Part shown: positions 26,749 to 36,501 of the stretch, one piece after another
Layout: every line of letters starts with the position of its first letter
Numbering within the stretch: the stretch's first letter is position 1
Assembly (NCBI GenBank): GCA_964606695.1
Contig: CAZSHG010000017.1
Span: 3,757 to 67,756, forward strand
DNA: 64,000 bases
Direction of reading: 5' to 3'
Source: CAZSHG01 sp964606695 [NCBI: uncultured bacterium]
Lineage (GTDB): Bacteria; UBP14; UBA6098
The notes under the pieces: model-generated
What the model was told of the DNA's origin: nothing
Seen by the model: only the letters and a program-made list of their open reading frames with translations
The model's database searches: none
Program-made: the position numbers and the translations under genes

Positions 26749-26831
26749 TAGCTTGATTTACGGAGCAAAATTCGCAATTATATTTATTAATATATATTGA
26801 AACTCGGTTATTTTCAAATGCGGAGAAAAAA

Positions 26832-27203
26832 ATGAAAAAGACGGCCCACATTCTTACTCTTGTCCTTATAATCGCTTTACTCTTTGCGTGTTCAAAAACA
26901 GAGGAAAAACTGGTAATTACAACATTATATGCCGGCCCAGATACTACCGAACCCGCCATGAAAGAACCGACATATATTGTCCACCTTCTAATGGAGGGCA
27001 ATGTAGGTAAGGATAAAGTGGAGAGTGCCGGTATCGAGATAATGAAACAACATCTGGAGAAAGCCCCGGATCTCAAGCGCGTGAAACTACTAATTCACGC
27101 CGATTCTACTAACTTCGTCCACAGGCGTGCCGAAGTCCGCATCGGGTATTTTGGGACGGGCGAACCTCAGGTGGAGATAAATCGTTGGAAATCGAATAAT
27201 TAG
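26832..27203 (+). CDS. Small lipoprotein of unknown function
   Basis: A 123-residue protein with a clear lipoprotein signal: Lys-Lys near the start, hydrophobic HILTLVLIIALLFA, then the lipobox cysteine (Cys20 in LLFAC). The mature part has EEKLVITTLYAG, a region that reads like a stand-alone alpha-beta module (YIVHLLMEGN, then IEIMKQHLEKAP, then VKLLIHADS). No family was recognised. It sits 29 bases upstream of the aldehyde dehydrogenase on the same strand, but a shared role is not evident. Confidence 0.65.
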   Translation: MKKTAHILTLVLIIALLFACSKTEEKLVITTLYAGPDTTEPAMKEPTYIVHLLMEGNVGKDKVESAGIEIMKQHLEKAPDLKRVKLLIHADSTNFVHRRAEVRIGYFGTGEPQVEINRWKSNN

Positions 27204-27232
27204 TTATATCACAAGCACGAAAGGAAACAATA

Positions 27233-28744
27233 ATGACGGGAATTCTGAAGAAATACGGTCTAACAGGCGAATTGCCCGGAGCTTTCAATGGTAAATGGCT
27301 CGGCAACGGCGATACAATAGATGTTTATTCGCCTATAAATGGTTCCAAATTAGCGTCCGTGCGGCAGGCTAACGCGGAGGATTACGAAAAAGTCGCAAAC
27401 GCGGCACAAAGAGCTTTTCTTAAATTGCGTGAGATACCTGCGCCAAAACGCGGAGAATTCATTCGCAGACTGGGATTGAAACTCCGCGAACATAAAGCCG
27501 ATCTTGGGGCCCTGGTTACGCTGGAAATGGGCAAAATCGTCGCCGAAGGCGAGGGCGAAGTCCAGGAGATGATAGATATATGCGATTTCGCGGTGGGTCT
27601 TTCACGCCAGCTTTACGGCAACACAATGAAGTCCGAACGCCCGGGACATTTCATGATGGAACAATGGCACCCGCTCGGGGTAGTCGGTGTCATCTCCGCG
27701 TTTAATTTTCCCGTAGCGGTCTGGTCATGGAATATTGCGCTATCGGTGGTTTGCGGCAATGCTAATATCTGGAAACCGTCGAGTAAAACTCCACTTACCG
27801 CTATCGCTTGCACCAAAATTGCCGAGGAAGTCTGCCGCGAGACGGACATGGATCCCGCGGTTCTATCTCTGTTAATCGGACGGGGATCGGAGGTCGGCGA
27901 GATGCTAATCAACGACGACCGCGTCCGACTGGTTTCCGCAACCGGCAGTTGCAGGATGGGCTACCACGTCGGTAAAGTCGTCGGTAAACGGCTGGGAAGC
28001 ACTATTTTAGAACTGGGCGGCAACAACGCTATCGTCGTGACGCCGGAAGCGGATATGGATCTTACAATTCCCGCTATAGTATTCGGGGCGGTGGGAACCG
28101 CCGGACAGAGATGCACGTCCACGCGGAGGATAATCGTCCATAAGAGCATTCGCGAGGAATTAGTGAATAAGCTTGTCTCGGCGTATAAACAGGTGCGTAT
28201 AGGCGATCCCCTCGATAGAAATACCCTCATGGGGCCGTTGATCGACACCGGAGCCGTAGATGAGATGACGACCGCTATCGACAGGATTAAACAGGAGGGC
28301 GGCAAGATAATTTACGGAGGCGAGAAACTCGACAAGCGGGGCGATTGTTACGTAACGCCGTGCATAGCGTCGGCGAAAAACGAGTTCGAGATCGTCCAGG
28401 AGGAAACGTTTGCGCCAATTCTCTATATTATTGAATATGAGGACTTCGACGAAGCGATCCATATTCACAACGATGTTCCGCAGGGCTTGAGTTCCGCAAT
28501 ATTCACGAACAATGTCCGCGAGGCGCACGAATTCCTTTCGGCGGTCGGTTCCGATTGCGGGATAGCCAATGTCAATATCGGCACCAGCGGAGCTGAAATT
28601 GGCGGAGCCTTCGGCGGCGAAAAAGAGACCGGCGGCGGCAGAGAATCCGGTTCCGACGCATGGAAGGCATACATGCGCCGTCAAACAAACACAATAAACT
28701 ACTCGACCGACCTTCCGCTGGCGCAGGGGATAAAGTTTGGGTGA
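27233..28744 (+). CDS. Aldehyde dehydrogenase, ALDH7 (aminoadipate-semialdehyde dehydrogenase) type
   Basis: A 503-residue NAD(P)-dependent aldehyde dehydrogenase. The general base Glu260 is in LELGGNNAIV and the catalytic Cys294 in GTAGQRCTSTRR. The N-terminal NAD-binding region includes VGVISAFNFPVAVWSWN and WKPSSKTPLTA. The GGNNAIVV and AGQRCT phrases are those of the ALDH7 (antiquitin) subfamily, which oxidises alpha-aminoadipic semialdehyde in lysine breakdown and also betaine aldehyde or lipid aldehydes. No other lysine-degradation gene is present, so the substrate remains an inference. AAAGGAA lies eight bases before the ATG. Confidence 0.9.
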   Translation: MTGILKKYGLTGELPGAFNGKWLGNGDTIDVYSPINGSKLASVRQANAEDYEKVANAAQRAFLKLREIPAPKRGEFIRRLGLKLREHKADLGALVTLEMGKIVAEGEGEVQEMIDICDFAVGLSRQLYGNTMKSERPGHFMMEQWHPLGVVGVISAFNFPVAVWSWNIALSVVCGNANIWKPSSKTPLTAIACTKIAEEVCRETDMDPAVLSLLIGRGSEVGEMLINDDRVRLVSATGSCRMGYHVGKVVGKRLGSTILELGGNNAIVVTPEADMDLTIPAIVFGAVGTAGQRCTSTRRIIVHKSIREELVNKLVSAYKQVRIGDPLDRNTLMGPLIDTGAVDEMTTAIDRIKQEGGKIIYGGEKLDKRGDCYVTPCIASAKNEFEIVQEETFAPILYIIEYEDFDEAIHIHNDVPQGLSSAIFTNNVREAHEFLSAVGSDCGIANVNIGTSGAEIGGAFGGEKETGGGRESGSDAWKAYMRRQTNTINYSTDLPLAQGIKFG

Positions 28745-28759
28745 TCGCTAAAAAATGGG

Positions 28760-28790
28760 TTTCGAGAGAGTTCTGCTAACTCACTCGAAA
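28760..28790 (+). terminator. Hairpin after the aldehyde dehydrogenase gene
   Basis: TTTCGAG (28760-28766) pairs with CTCGAAA (28784-28790), and inside it GAGTT (28768-28772) pairs with AACTC (28778-28782), with one A-A mismatch. The stem is long, but the T run is missing directly after it (TTTT occurs about 20 bases later). It may be an mRNA-stabilising or weak terminating structure. Confidence 0.5.
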
Positions 28791-28835
28791 TCAACAAAAA
28801 AGGTTGTTTTAAGTTATTTTTTTCAGGAGAGTAAT

Positions 28836-29417
28836 ATGGCATTAAAACCGCTGGAAATTAGAAATCAGGGATTCCCGAAAGCGCCGCTGGGTTACAAATG
28901 TAGCGATGTCAAGCTCTTTCTGGGGCAGGTAGCCGAGTCTATTGCAGAGTTGAATAAGGAACGCGATAATTTATCCCGCCGCCTGGAAGGCTTGATGAAA
29001 CGAATCGGGGAATTGGAGGCTCAATCAGGTGCAATAAGTCAGGCTCTCGAACTGGCTAAAAAAGAGGGAGAACAGATAATCGCCCATGCCGAAGAAGAGG
29101 CGTCTAAAATCGGCGAGAAAGCCGACGCGGAAGCGCAAAAGATAATCGCGCAGTATTCGGCTCAGATGAACGAAACCAAGCAGGAATTATACGAACTCAC
29201 AACGATTAAAGACGCCTATTTCCGCAAACTTCTACGGGTGTTGGAGTTACAGGAAGAGGCTCTAAAAAAATTCGACAAAGAATACGAAGCGAGGCGGGTG
29301 AATAAAACGGTCGCGGAACTTCCAATAGATTCGCGCGTGGAATTTCCCATCCCCGACAGCGAGGCCTTTTCGAACGCAACCCACAGACGCAGGCGGGAAG
29401 CTCTTTTTGAAGATTAA
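28836..29417 (+). CDS. divIVA: DivIVA-domain coiled-coil protein
   Basis: A 193-residue protein. The N-terminal 45 residues match the DivIVA membrane-curvature-sensing domain (LEIRNQGFPKAPLGYKCSDVKLFL), followed by a long coiled coil (about residues 35-160) rich in Ala, Glu and Lys, and an arginine-rich tail. DivIVA proteins mark poles and septa and recruit division or cell-wall proteins. The open frame extends upstream, but the ATG at 28836 has an AGGAGA site at the right distance and is where family similarity begins. It is followed by the purine phosphorylase after 62 bases. Confidence 0.87.
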   Translation: MALKPLEIRNQGFPKAPLGYKCSDVKLFLGQVAESIAELNKERDNLSRRLEGLMKRIGELEAQSGAISQALELAKKEGEQIIAHAEEEASKIGEKADAEAQKIIAQYSAQMNETKQELYELTTIKDAYFRKLLRVLELQEEALKKFDKEYEARRVNKTVAELPIDSRVEFPIPDSEAFSNATHRRRREALFED

Positions 29418-29479
29418 TTAAAACACGAGTAGCGCCTGTGAGTTCCTCAAATATAGACTACATATAGAAAGGACACGAG

Positions 29480-30313
29480 ATGTTAGAAATACGGAAACAA
29501 CTTCAGGATACCGTTCCATTCCTTAAGGCGAAGACCTCTATTGAACCCAAACTCGGGATTATCATGGGCACTGGAATGGGTAAGGTGGGCGAGTTGATAG
29601 AGAGGGATGTCGTGATATCTTACGAAGACATCCCGCATTTCGCTACGAGCACAGTAGAGAGCCATGAGGGCAAGCTGATTTTCGGGCATCTGCGAGGTGT
29701 CCCCGTAATGGCTATGCACGGAAGATTTCATTATTATGAAGGTTACGACATGCACACCATCACTTACCCGGTTCGAGTGATGAAAGCTCTGGGGATCGAC
29801 ACCATGATTGTTTCTAACTCGGCAGGCGGCCTGAATCCGCTATTCGAGTCGGGTGATATCGTGCTTATGACAGACCATATTAACCTCATGGGCGACAATC
29901 CACTGCGTGGCGTCAACGACCCGGAACTGGGCGTTAGATTCCCGGATATGAGCCACGCCTATACGCCGGAATTACAGGAACTTGCGGAAAAGGTCGCTCT
30001 TGAAATGGGCGTTCGCTTGATGCAGGGCGTATATGTCGCCCTAATGGGGCCCAATCTGGAAACCGCCGCCGAATATCGTTTTCTGAGGACAATCGGGGCG
30101 GATACTGTGGGCATGAGCACGGTCCCTGAAGTGACGGTCGCCGTTCACAGCAATATGCGTGTCCTGGGATTCTCCCTGGTTACCGATATGTGCCTGCCGG
30201 ATGCCCTCGAACTGGCTACTTTAGAAAAAATCCTCGCCACTGCGGACAAAGCAGACGCCAGATTATCGGGGCTTGTCGCCGAGATAATTCCAAGAATCAA
30301 ATTCCCGGGGTAA
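29480..30313 (+). CDS. punA: Purine nucleoside phosphorylase (trimeric, PNP class II)
   Basis: A 277-residue enzyme cleaving guanosine/inosine with phosphate. Motifs are IIMGTGMGKVGEL near the start (usual form GSGLG), HGRFHYYEGY near residue 78 with phosphate/ribose contacts, SNSAGGLNP near 113, and GPNLETAAEYRFLRTIGADTVGMST near 185. LVTDMC replaces the common VTNYA/C. The first glycine loop is MGTGMG instead of LGSGLG, which is unusual but conserves the glycines. It is probably part of the salvage pathway. AAAGGA lies eight bases before the ATG. Confidence 0.92.
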   Translation: MLEIRKQLQDTVPFLKAKTSIEPKLGIIMGTGMGKVGELIERDVVISYEDIPHFATSTVESHEGKLIFGHLRGVPVMAMHGRFHYYEGYDMHTITYPVRVMKALGIDTMIVSNSAGGLNPLFESGDIVLMTDHINLMGDNPLRGVNDPELGVRFPDMSHAYTPELQELAEKVALEMGVRLMQGVYVALMGPNLETAAEYRFLRTIGADTVGMSTVPEVTVAVHSNMRVLGFSLVTDMCLPDALELATLEKILATADKADARLSGLVAEIIPRIKFPG

Positions 30314-30316
30314 TCC

Positions 30317-30349
30317 CGGAGAAACTCCCTCGAATGGAGTCGAATTATG
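30317..30349 (+). promoter_or_regulatory. Possible ribosome-binding-site hairpin (RNA-thermometer-like) before hsp20
   Basis: ACTCC (30324-30328) can pair with GGAGT (30336-30340), which is the ribosome-binding site of the Hsp20 gene. A competing GGAG (30318-30321) can pair with CTCC (30325-30328) and free it. Small heat-shock genes often carry thermometers that mask the site. The stem is only five base pairs, so this is tentative. Confidence 0.3.
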
Positions 30350-30787
30350 AGAGAAAAAATATTCGCCAAACGAAATAATGACATCGAAGAGGAAATGAAA
30401 CGTTTGTTTTCCGGTTTCGCACAGATGAGGAACGGAAGCGTTTTGCGCGCGATTAACGTCTGGCATCCCCCCACCGATGTTTGCGAAACCAAAGATGAGT
30501 TTTGCATTATTTGCGAACTTGCCGGTATTTCAAAAGACCAGATACGTGTGCATATCGAAGAAAATGTAATTACCATATCCGGAATTAGGCAGGAGATAAG
30601 CATCGGTGAAAAGACTGTATTCCATAATCTGGAGATTAACTACGGCCCCTTCGAGAGGAATATTCAAATACCGAGGAAATTTTTGGGCTCCGAACCCAAC
30701 GCCCGCTACTCGGACGGTTTTCTCACGGTTCGCATACCGGCATCGCTACAAAGCGAAAAAACCGCAACTGATGTAAAGGTAGAATAA
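30347..30787 (+). CDS. hsp20: Small heat-shock protein, Hsp20/alpha-crystallin family
   Basis: A 146-residue chaperone. The alpha-crystallin domain spans about residues 38-135, beginning HPPTDVCETKDEFCIICELAG. The characteristic ISKDQIRVHIEENVITISG is followed by the edge strand, and the GFL substrate of the A-x-x-x-G-x-L motif appears as ARYSDGFLTVRIP. A short C-terminal tail follows without a clear IxI motif. It holds unfolding proteins for ATP-dependent partners. The stop overlaps the Lon start by one base (TAATG), so chaperone and protease are made together. Confidence 0.93.
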   Translation: MREKIFAKRNNDIEEEMKRLFSGFAQMRNGSVLRAINVWHPPTDVCETKDEFCIICELAGISKDQIRVHIEENVITISGIRQEISIGEKTVFHNLEINYGPFERNIQIPRKFLGSEPNARYSDGFLTVRIPASLQSEKTATDVKVE

Positions 30788-33165
30788 TGCCTATTAAGTC
30801 CAATCCAACAAGTATGACGAATAACAAAACTGAAAAGCTATCTATAATTCCGCTTGTCGATAATGTGGCTTACCCGGGCTTGATTATTCCACTGGTCTTA
30901 AACGAGGAATCTCACGTTAAGCTTGTCGATGACGTTGTTGGCGAAGACAAGGTCTTTGCCCTTGTTACAGCTATAAATGGATCCCAGGATACCGATAATT
31001 TCGATAACATATACAATATCGGCGTCAAAGCCATGGTTCTGAAGATGCTCAGGTTTCCCGACGGTTCACTGAGATTACTTGCTAAAACGCAAAGTAGAAT
31101 CAGGATCAAAGAAACTGTTTCAAAGGATCCTTATCTAACTGCGGTTTTCGAAGAAATCCAGGATGTTAAAAGGGATAGCCCCGAAGAAATAGCTCTCACT
31201 CGAACCGTTATCGAGCAATTTAAAGAGGTAATATCGCTCGCGCCTTATCTCCCTGACGATTTGCCGGTCGAATCCATGGACACGACCGATCCGGGAAGTG
31301 TCGCTGATTCGATAGCGGCGGCGATTAATATTAACATTCCTAAAAAGCAAAAGCTCCTCGAAACGACCGATATCGAGCAAAGATTACGGATGTTGCAGGA
31401 ATATCTTTCGACCGAACTCTCCGTCCTCCGCATTTCTAAAAATATTCAATCCCAAGCCGATGAATCGATAAAGAAGGGACAGAGGGATTACGTTCTTCGA
31501 GAGCAATTGAAGGCTATCAAACGTGAACTTGGAGAAGAAGACGGAGCCGAAATCGAGGACCTTAAGAAACGTTTAAAGGAAAAGAAGCTAACGGAAGAAG
31601 TCCACGAGGCCGCAGAAAAACAACTCGAACGCCTCGAACGCATGAATCCCGCCAGCGCCGAATATACGGTCGTTATGTCGTATATCGATTGGATTCTCGA
31701 ACTCCCCTGGCTCGAAAGCACCGAGGACCAAATCGACATCAAAGAAGCGCAGGAAATCCTGGACGAGGACCACTATGATCTCGATAAAATCAAAGAAAGG
31801 ATACTCGAGTTTCTTGCCGTGCGAAAGTTAAAACCGGACGCTAAATCGCCGATATTGCTATTCATTGGCCCACCGGGTGTAGGCAAGACGAGTTTGGGTA
31901 GAAGTATATCGCGGGCAATGAACCGCGAATTTTTCCGAATGAGTCTTGGTGGTATGCGCGATGAAGCCGAGATCAGAGGCCATCGAAGAACGTACGTAGG
32001 AGCGCTACCCGGACGTATTATTCAGGGAATAAAACGTTGCGGATCGAACAACCCGGTTTTCATGCTGGACGAAGTCGATAAAATCGGCCAGGATTTTCGA
32101 GGCGATCCATCGTCGGCGCTGTTAGAGGTGCTCGATCCCGAACAGAATAACACCTTTGTCGATCATTATCTTGAAGTCCCATTCGACCTTTCGCGCGTTA
32201 TGTTCATAGCTACGGCGAATTATATAGATCCTATACCACGGGTATTATTAGATAGGATGGAGATGATAAAACTTCCAGGATATACTCCGGCAGAAAAACT
32301 CGGAATAGCGGTTAATTATCTGGTTCCGAAACAACTCGAAGCACATGGTCTGGCTACGTCACAGCTCCGATTCGAAGACGAAGCAATCGATTTAATCATA
32401 GACAGCTACACACGCGAGGCGGGTGTTCGTAATCTCGAAAGAACGATAGCTTCGATATGCAGGAAGGTTGCGAAGGAAATCGCCGCGGGCGAAAGGCAGG
32501 CCGCTGTTATCACAGAAAACCGCGCCAAAGAATATCTTGGCCCGGAACATTATCTCGAAGACAGACTACCCGAAAAAATGCTTCCGGGGATGTCGATCGG
32601 ATTAGCCTGGACTCCTGTGGGCGGAACAATATTAATAATCGAAGCTACTGCGATGCCCGGCAAAAAATCTCTGGTGCTAACCGGTTCGTTAGGCGACGTA
32701 ATGAAAGAATCCGCACAGGCGGCACTCAGCTGGTTAAGATCAAACGCTATCAAACTGGGAATAGACAGCGATTTCGAGAATATCGACATGCATCTGCATG
32801 TCCCCGCGGGAGCTATTCCCAAAGACGGGCCGTCTGCCGGGATTGCCATTGCAACATGTTTAGCGTCGCTTCTCACTCGACGCCCGATGTATGAAAGGAC
32901 AGCCATGACAGGCGAAATTACGCTTAGGGGCGAAGTTCTGCCTATAGGCGGCGTTAAGGAAAAAGTCCTCGCCGCCGATCAGGTCGGAATCAACAGGATA
33001 ATCCTACCTATCCAGAATAAAAAAGACATGGAGGACGTCCCGGAAGAGATAAAGGAAAGAATCAAGTTTATATTCGTCCACCGTATGGACAAAGTAATCA
33101 ACGCGGCATTGAAATGTAAACCGATACCTGAAACAAACAATATAGCGGAGTGCAAGAATGAATAA
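30787..33165 (+). CDS. lon: ATP-dependent protease Lon (LonA)
   Basis: A 792-residue LonA. An N-terminal substrate domain ([17 protein letters not shown] at the start) and coiled coil (about 200-290) precede the AAA+ domain, with Walker A GPPGVGKT near residue 361, then [20 protein letters not shown]. The protease domain carries the Ser683-Lys726 dyad (KDGPSAG and IGGVKEK). Length matches E. coli Lon (784). It degrades misfolded and regulatory proteins. It is co-translated with Hsp20 upstream and overlaps the start of the secreted carboxypeptidase by eight bases. Confidence 0.97.
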   Translation: MPIKSNPTSMTNNKTEKLSIIPLVDNVAYPGLIIPLVLNEESHVKLVDDVVGEDKVFALVTAINGSQDTDNFDNIYNIGVKAMVLKMLRFPDGSLRLLAKTQSRIRIKETVSKDPYLTAVFEEIQDVKRDSPEEIALTRTVIEQFKEVISLAPYLPDDLPVESMDTTDPGSVADSIAAAININIPKKQKLLETTDIEQRLRMLQEYLSTELSVLRISKNIQSQADESIKKGQRDYVLREQLKAIKRELGEEDGAEIEDLKKRLKEKKLTEEVHEAAEKQLERLERMNPASAEYTVVMSYIDWILELPWLESTEDQIDIKEAQEILDEDHYDLDKIKERILEFLAVRKLKPDAKSPILLFIGPPGVGKTSLGRSISRAMNREFFRMSLGGMRDEAEIRGHRRTYVGALPGRIIQGIKRCGSNNPVFMLDEVDKIGQDFRGDPSSALLEVLDPEQNNTFVDHYLEVPFDLSRVMFIATANYIDPIPRVLLDRMEMIKLPGYTPAEKLGIAVNYLVPKQLEAHGLATSQLRFEDEAIDLIIDSYTREAGVRNLERTIASICRKVAKEIAAGERQAAVITENRAKEYLGPEHYLEDRLPEKMLPGMSIGLAWTPVGGTILIIEATAMPGKKSLVLTGSLGDVMKESAQAALSWLRSNAIKLGIDSDFENIDMHLHVPAGAIPKDGPSAGIAIATCLASLLTRRPMYERTAMTGEITLRGEVLPIGGVKEKVLAADQVGINRIILPIQNKKDMEDVPEEIKERIKFIFVHRMDKVINAALKCKPIPETNNIAECKNE

Positions 33166-35515
33166 GTATTTTCTCTTGATATTAATAGCTGTAGTCCTGC
33201 TGGCCCAAAATCCGGAAATCTATTCTCGGATAAGAGTCGATTGGGCATACACATCCGAAATTTCCGGAGATATTGTCTCCTCGAGACCCGGCGTCTGGGC
33301 GGAATACGCCCTGCCCGAAAGCGAACTCGTTGATCTCGATTTCGCGAGGATTCCTTATGAAATGATAATCCCCGCCATGACCGAATTTTACCGAACACGG
33401 TTAAATACAACTCTGGATATGGGCGGCTGGAGGACCTACGAGATGATAAACGCCGCGCTGGATTCTCTTCATGACGATTATCCGGAATTCGTTTCCGAGC
33501 CAGAAACATTAGGTGTCGGGCACAATGGCAACGCGATAATGATGGTCAAGGTTTCCGACAATGTCGATGCGGACGAGGATGAGCCGGAAGTTTTAATCGG
33601 TCTGGGAATCCACGCCAGGGAGGTTATCTCGGCGGAAATAATAATACAATTCGCGCAATGGTTGATGGAATACTACGGTATAGACGAACGCGCCGAACAT
33701 ATCGTAAATAGCCGTGAAGTCTGGATTGTCCCGCTGATGAATCCCGACGGCTATCGATATAACGAAATAATCTCTCCCGGAGGCGGCGGTATGTGGCGCA
33801 AGAATCGTCGCAACAACGGCGGGGGCTTATACGGCGTCGATCTCAATAGGAATTTCCCGTATATGTGGGGCCTGGACGATTACGGTAGTTCCCCCGACCC
33901 CGCTGACGAAACATACCGTGGCCCAAGTGCCGCAAGCGAACCGGAAACCCAGGTAATTATAGACCTTGTGGATTCCCGCGAATTCAGAACGTCTTTGAGT
34001 TTCCACAGCTACAGCAACCTATACCTGACACCCTGGGGATTTACCTTCGATCACTGTGCCGACCACGACTGGTTCATTCGCATCGCCTATAGATACGCGC
34101 GAAACAATGGCTACGTTTATGGTGCGGGTGCCGAGACCATATATCCTACTAATGGCGACACCGACGACTGGTTCTACGGCGACACTACCGAACATCCGAG
34201 AATACTCGCCGTAACTCCGGAAGTCGGCGGTTCCGGCGACGGTTTCTGGCCGGATATCGAGCGTAAACAACCTCTGGTCGATGAAAATCTTCCCGCCTGT
34301 ATAGTCTGTTGTCAGGTTGCCGGAAGCGCACCCTTTATGACCAAAGCCTGGGTTGACGACGAAGTTTCTGGCGATTCCAGCGGATTCGCCGATCCAGGGG
34401 AGACTTTTAATCTGATGGTCGAAGTGGAAAACATCGGCTGGGATCCATCGGAAGCTTATGTTCTGGCATCCGTCGAGGAAACCGGAATCGCGATTAACAC
34501 GGATACTGCCTGGTGCGATGAAATTCCATCCCAGGGTTACGATACGACCGCAGTCGAAATCTATCTCGATGCTTCGAGAATCGACGCGGGCGATAAAGTA
34601 ACCATCTACTTTGAAATCCGCGATGTTAACGGCCACCTGACTTACGATTCAACTTCGTTCATAGCCGGAACGCCGGAATTCGTCGCTCTCGACGATTTCG
34701 AAGCAGGCGACGGTTCCTTCTCCGGCACGGGCGATTGGGAATGGGGAATACCCGAATCCGGGCCGGATCAGGCTCATTCCGGCAATAAGCTCTGGGCAAC
34801 CGTCCTCGACGGCGATTATTCCAACGACACCGAATCGATCCTGTCCATGCCGCCTTTCACCGTTCCGACTGAGGGCATCATGCAAAGGCTGACCTTCTAT
34901 CATTGGTATTCATTCGAGATGCCCTCCGAGGAAGACGTTTACGATGGCGGGAACGTCCAGATTTCTACTGACGGCGGCGCGAGCTGGAACGTAATAAGTT
35001 CGCATAACGGCTACGACGGCGTAGCTTACGAACACAACGATTACGTTGGCGAAGATAGCGTCTTCACAGGCTCCAGCGGCGGTTGGAAATACGAAATATT
35101 CGACCTTACCGCCCTCGTCGGTTCCACCGTAGAATTCCGTTTCCTGTTCGGCTCAGACCCTTATGTTAACGGGCCGGGCTGGTATATCGACGACGTCGCG
35201 GTCATTTACTATAACGAAACCGGGTTCAGCGCGGAAGAGCAAACGTTACCGGAAGCCATTCAACTTCGCGCATACCCCAACCCATTCAACGCCGCATGTC
35301 GTATCGAGGTGGAATCGGAAATCAAACATGAAACTTCGCTGGAAATATTCGACCTCAACGGCAGATTGGTCCGCGAATTGGGAATATCTCCGAAGAAGAA
35401 AACAGTAATCTGGGACGGCAGAGACTCCGCCGGCAACGAGCTTCCCAACGGCGTTTACCTGATGCGTGGCAGTTCGTCGGCATCGCAGACGACAAAACTC
35501 GTGCTTATGAAATAA
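33158..35515 (+). CDS. Secreted zinc carboxypeptidase (M14) with C-terminal sorting domain
   Basis: A 785-residue exported metallopeptidase. The signal peptide is YFLLILIAVVLLAQ. The M14 domain (about residues 95-390) has the zinc ligands His152 and Glu155 (GIHAREVISAE), His283 (SFHSYSN) and the catalytic Glu355 (TPEVGG), with the substrate-binding Asn-Arg in DLNRNFP. Beta-sandwich regions follow, including a MAM/jelly-roll-like WYIDDVAVIYY segment. The protein ends in a sorting domain (AYPNPFNAACRI to NGVYLM). It overlaps lon by eight bases, an odd partner for an exported enzyme. Role: extracellular peptide trimming, complementing the subtilase. Confidence 0.93.
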   Translation: MNKYFLLILIAVVLLAQNPEIYSRIRVDWAYTSEISGDIVSSRPGVWAEYALPESELVDLDFARIPYEMIIPAMTEFYRTRLNTTLDMGGWRTYEMINAALDSLHDDYPEFVSEPETLGVGHNGNAIMMVKVSDNVDADEDEPEVLIGLGIHAREVISAEIIIQFAQWLMEYYGIDERAEHIVNSREVWIVPLMNPDGYRYNEIISPGGGGMWRKNRRNNGGGLYGVDLNRNFPYMWGLDDYGSSPDPADETYRGPSAASEPETQVIIDLVDSREFRTSLSFHSYSNLYLTPWGFTFDHCADHDWFIRIAYRYARNNGYVYGAGAETIYPTNGDTDDWFYGDTTEHPRILAVTPEVGGSGDGFWPDIERKQPLVDENLPACIVCCQVAGSAPFMTKAWVDDEVSGDSSGFADPGETFNLMVEVENIGWDPSEAYVLASVEETGIAINTDTAWCDEIPSQGYDTTAVEIYLDASRIDAGDKVTIYFEIRDVNGHLTYDSTSFIAGTPEFVALDDFEAGDGSFSGTGDWEWGIPESGPDQAHSGNKLWATVLDGDYSNDTESILSMPPFTVPTEGIMQRLTFYHWYSFEMPSEEDVYDGGNVQISTDGGASWNVISSHNGYDGVAYEHNDYVGEDSVFTGSSGGWKYEIFDLTALVGSTVEFRFLFGSDPYVNGPGWYIDDVAVIYYNETGFSAEEQTLPEAIQLRAYPNPFNAACRIEVESEIKHETSLEIFDLNGRLVRELGISPKKKTVIWDGRDSAGNELPNGVYLMRGSSSASQTTKLVLMK

Positions 35516-35802
35516 TGGACGAAGAGAAACAGAAACAAATCGAAGAAACCGCCGCGATGCTACGCGTCCTGGGACACCCCGACCGATTGCGCATTCTGGT
35601 CTGCCTGATGCGCGAGGAATGTTACGTCAAGGACCTAGCCAAAAAGATGCAACTGCCACAATCGACTGTCAGCCAACACCTTAGGGTTATGACCGACCGC
35701 GGAATATTGGAAAGCGAGCGCCGTGGAGTCAAGGTCTGCTACAAAGCGGCAAATCCGGTAGCGGAAAAAATCGCGCGACTGCTATTCTCCAGTTGCGAGT
35801 AA
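35515..35802 (+). CDS. ArsR-family transcriptional regulator
   Basis: A 95-residue winged helix-turn-helix protein of the ArsR/SmtB family: MLRVLGHPDRLRILVCLM, then CYVKDLAKKMQLPQSTVSQHLRVM for the recognition helix, then the wing RGVKVCYKAANP. Cysteines in the second helix (Cys38 in REECYVKDL) and near the end are present, but the classic metal-binding ELCVCDL motif is not, so the ligand is unknown. The ATG overlaps the carboxypeptidase stop by one base. A strong terminator follows. Confidence 0.9.
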   Translation: MDEEKQKQIEETAAMLRVLGHPDRLRILVCLMREECYVKDLAKKMQLPQSTVSQHLRVMTDRGILESERRGVKVCYKAANPVAEKIARLLFSSCE

Positions 35803-35831
35803 CCGCTAATCAACCTGATCGCCTGAATTGA

Positions 35832-35860
35832 GGGGGAGGGTTTCACGCCCTCCCTTTTCT
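35832..35860 (+). terminator. Rho-independent terminator after the ArsR-type gene
   Basis: GGGAGGG (35834-35840) pairs with CCCTCCC (35848-35854) around a seven-base loop, followed by TTTTCT. It closes the plus-strand group hsp20-lon-carboxypeptidase-arsR. Confidence 0.9.
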
Positions 35861-35882
35861 TTATATAAGAGATAAGAATAAT

Positions 35883-35915
35883 AAAAAACCCGGCAACCGC
35901 GAACGATCACCGGGG
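35883..35915 (-). terminator. Putative terminator of the V-ATPase/usp transcript
   Basis: On the minus strand CCCGG (35910-35914 region) pairs with CCGGG (35889-35893) and is followed by a run of six T. It lies about 105 bases beyond the universal stress protein stop. A second hairpin without T run (AGCCTT/AAGGCT, 35984-36000) lies between the two. Confidence 0.55.
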
Positions 35916-36021
35916 AAGATCAAGACTGCCATTCGGTGAACCAAACGACAGGAATATCAATCGAATAGAATATATTCATGTGTAGCCTTTTTTCAAGGCT
36001 CAAACATGTTTCGAACGCCCT

Positions 36022-36492
36022 CTACGCCGGCGGCACAAACTCAAATTCGGGGCTTCTAACAGTCAGCACCGGGCAATGAGCCTTGCGCACGACCTTCTCC
36101 GCGATACTGCCCAATAAGGTGTGTGCCAATCCGGTTCTACCGTGCGTCCCCATCACGATAATATCCACGCCGTTATCCTTGGCGTATTTGACTATCTCTA
36201 CGAAAGGATTGCCGTTGGAGAGGATCGGCACTATTGTGATGCCCTCGGTATCGGCGTCCGCGAGGTAATTATCGACTTCCTCCTCGAAACCCCGCCGCAC
36301 TTTCTCGAAATATTCCGCCGTATCGCCCGCGTAATTGAAATAGAACGCCTCAAACGCCCCCTCGTCGAAAACGTGGATAATATGCAGTTCCGCGCCGTAT
36401 TTCTGAGCCATATCGACCGCCCAGGGCACCGCGATTTTGCCGTGCTCGGAAAAATCGGTGGGCAACAATATCTTATCGACTACGTGTTTCAT
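36022..36492 (-). CDS. uspA: Universal stress protein, UspA family
   Basis: A 156-residue alpha/beta protein. It starts DKILLPTDFSEHGKIAVPWA. The ATP-binding signature of the MJ0577 type G-x2-G-x9-G-S is present as GTHGRTGLAHTLLGS, so it probably binds ATP. It ends with VLTVRSP. It is the last gene of the V-ATPase array, nine bases after the D subunit, with AGGAG before its ATG. Placement behind the ATPase genes suggests co-expression during energy or ion stress. Confidence 0.93.
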   Translation of the reverse strand: MKHVVDKILLPTDFSEHGKIAVPWAVDMAQKYGAELHIIHVFDEGAFEAFYFNYAGDTAEYFEKVRRGFEEEVDNYLADADTEGITIVPILSNGNPFVEIVKYAKDNGVDIIVMGTHGRTGLAHTLLGSIAEKVVRKAHCPVLTVRSPEFEFVPPA

Positions 36493-36501
36493 GTTCGCTC
36501 C

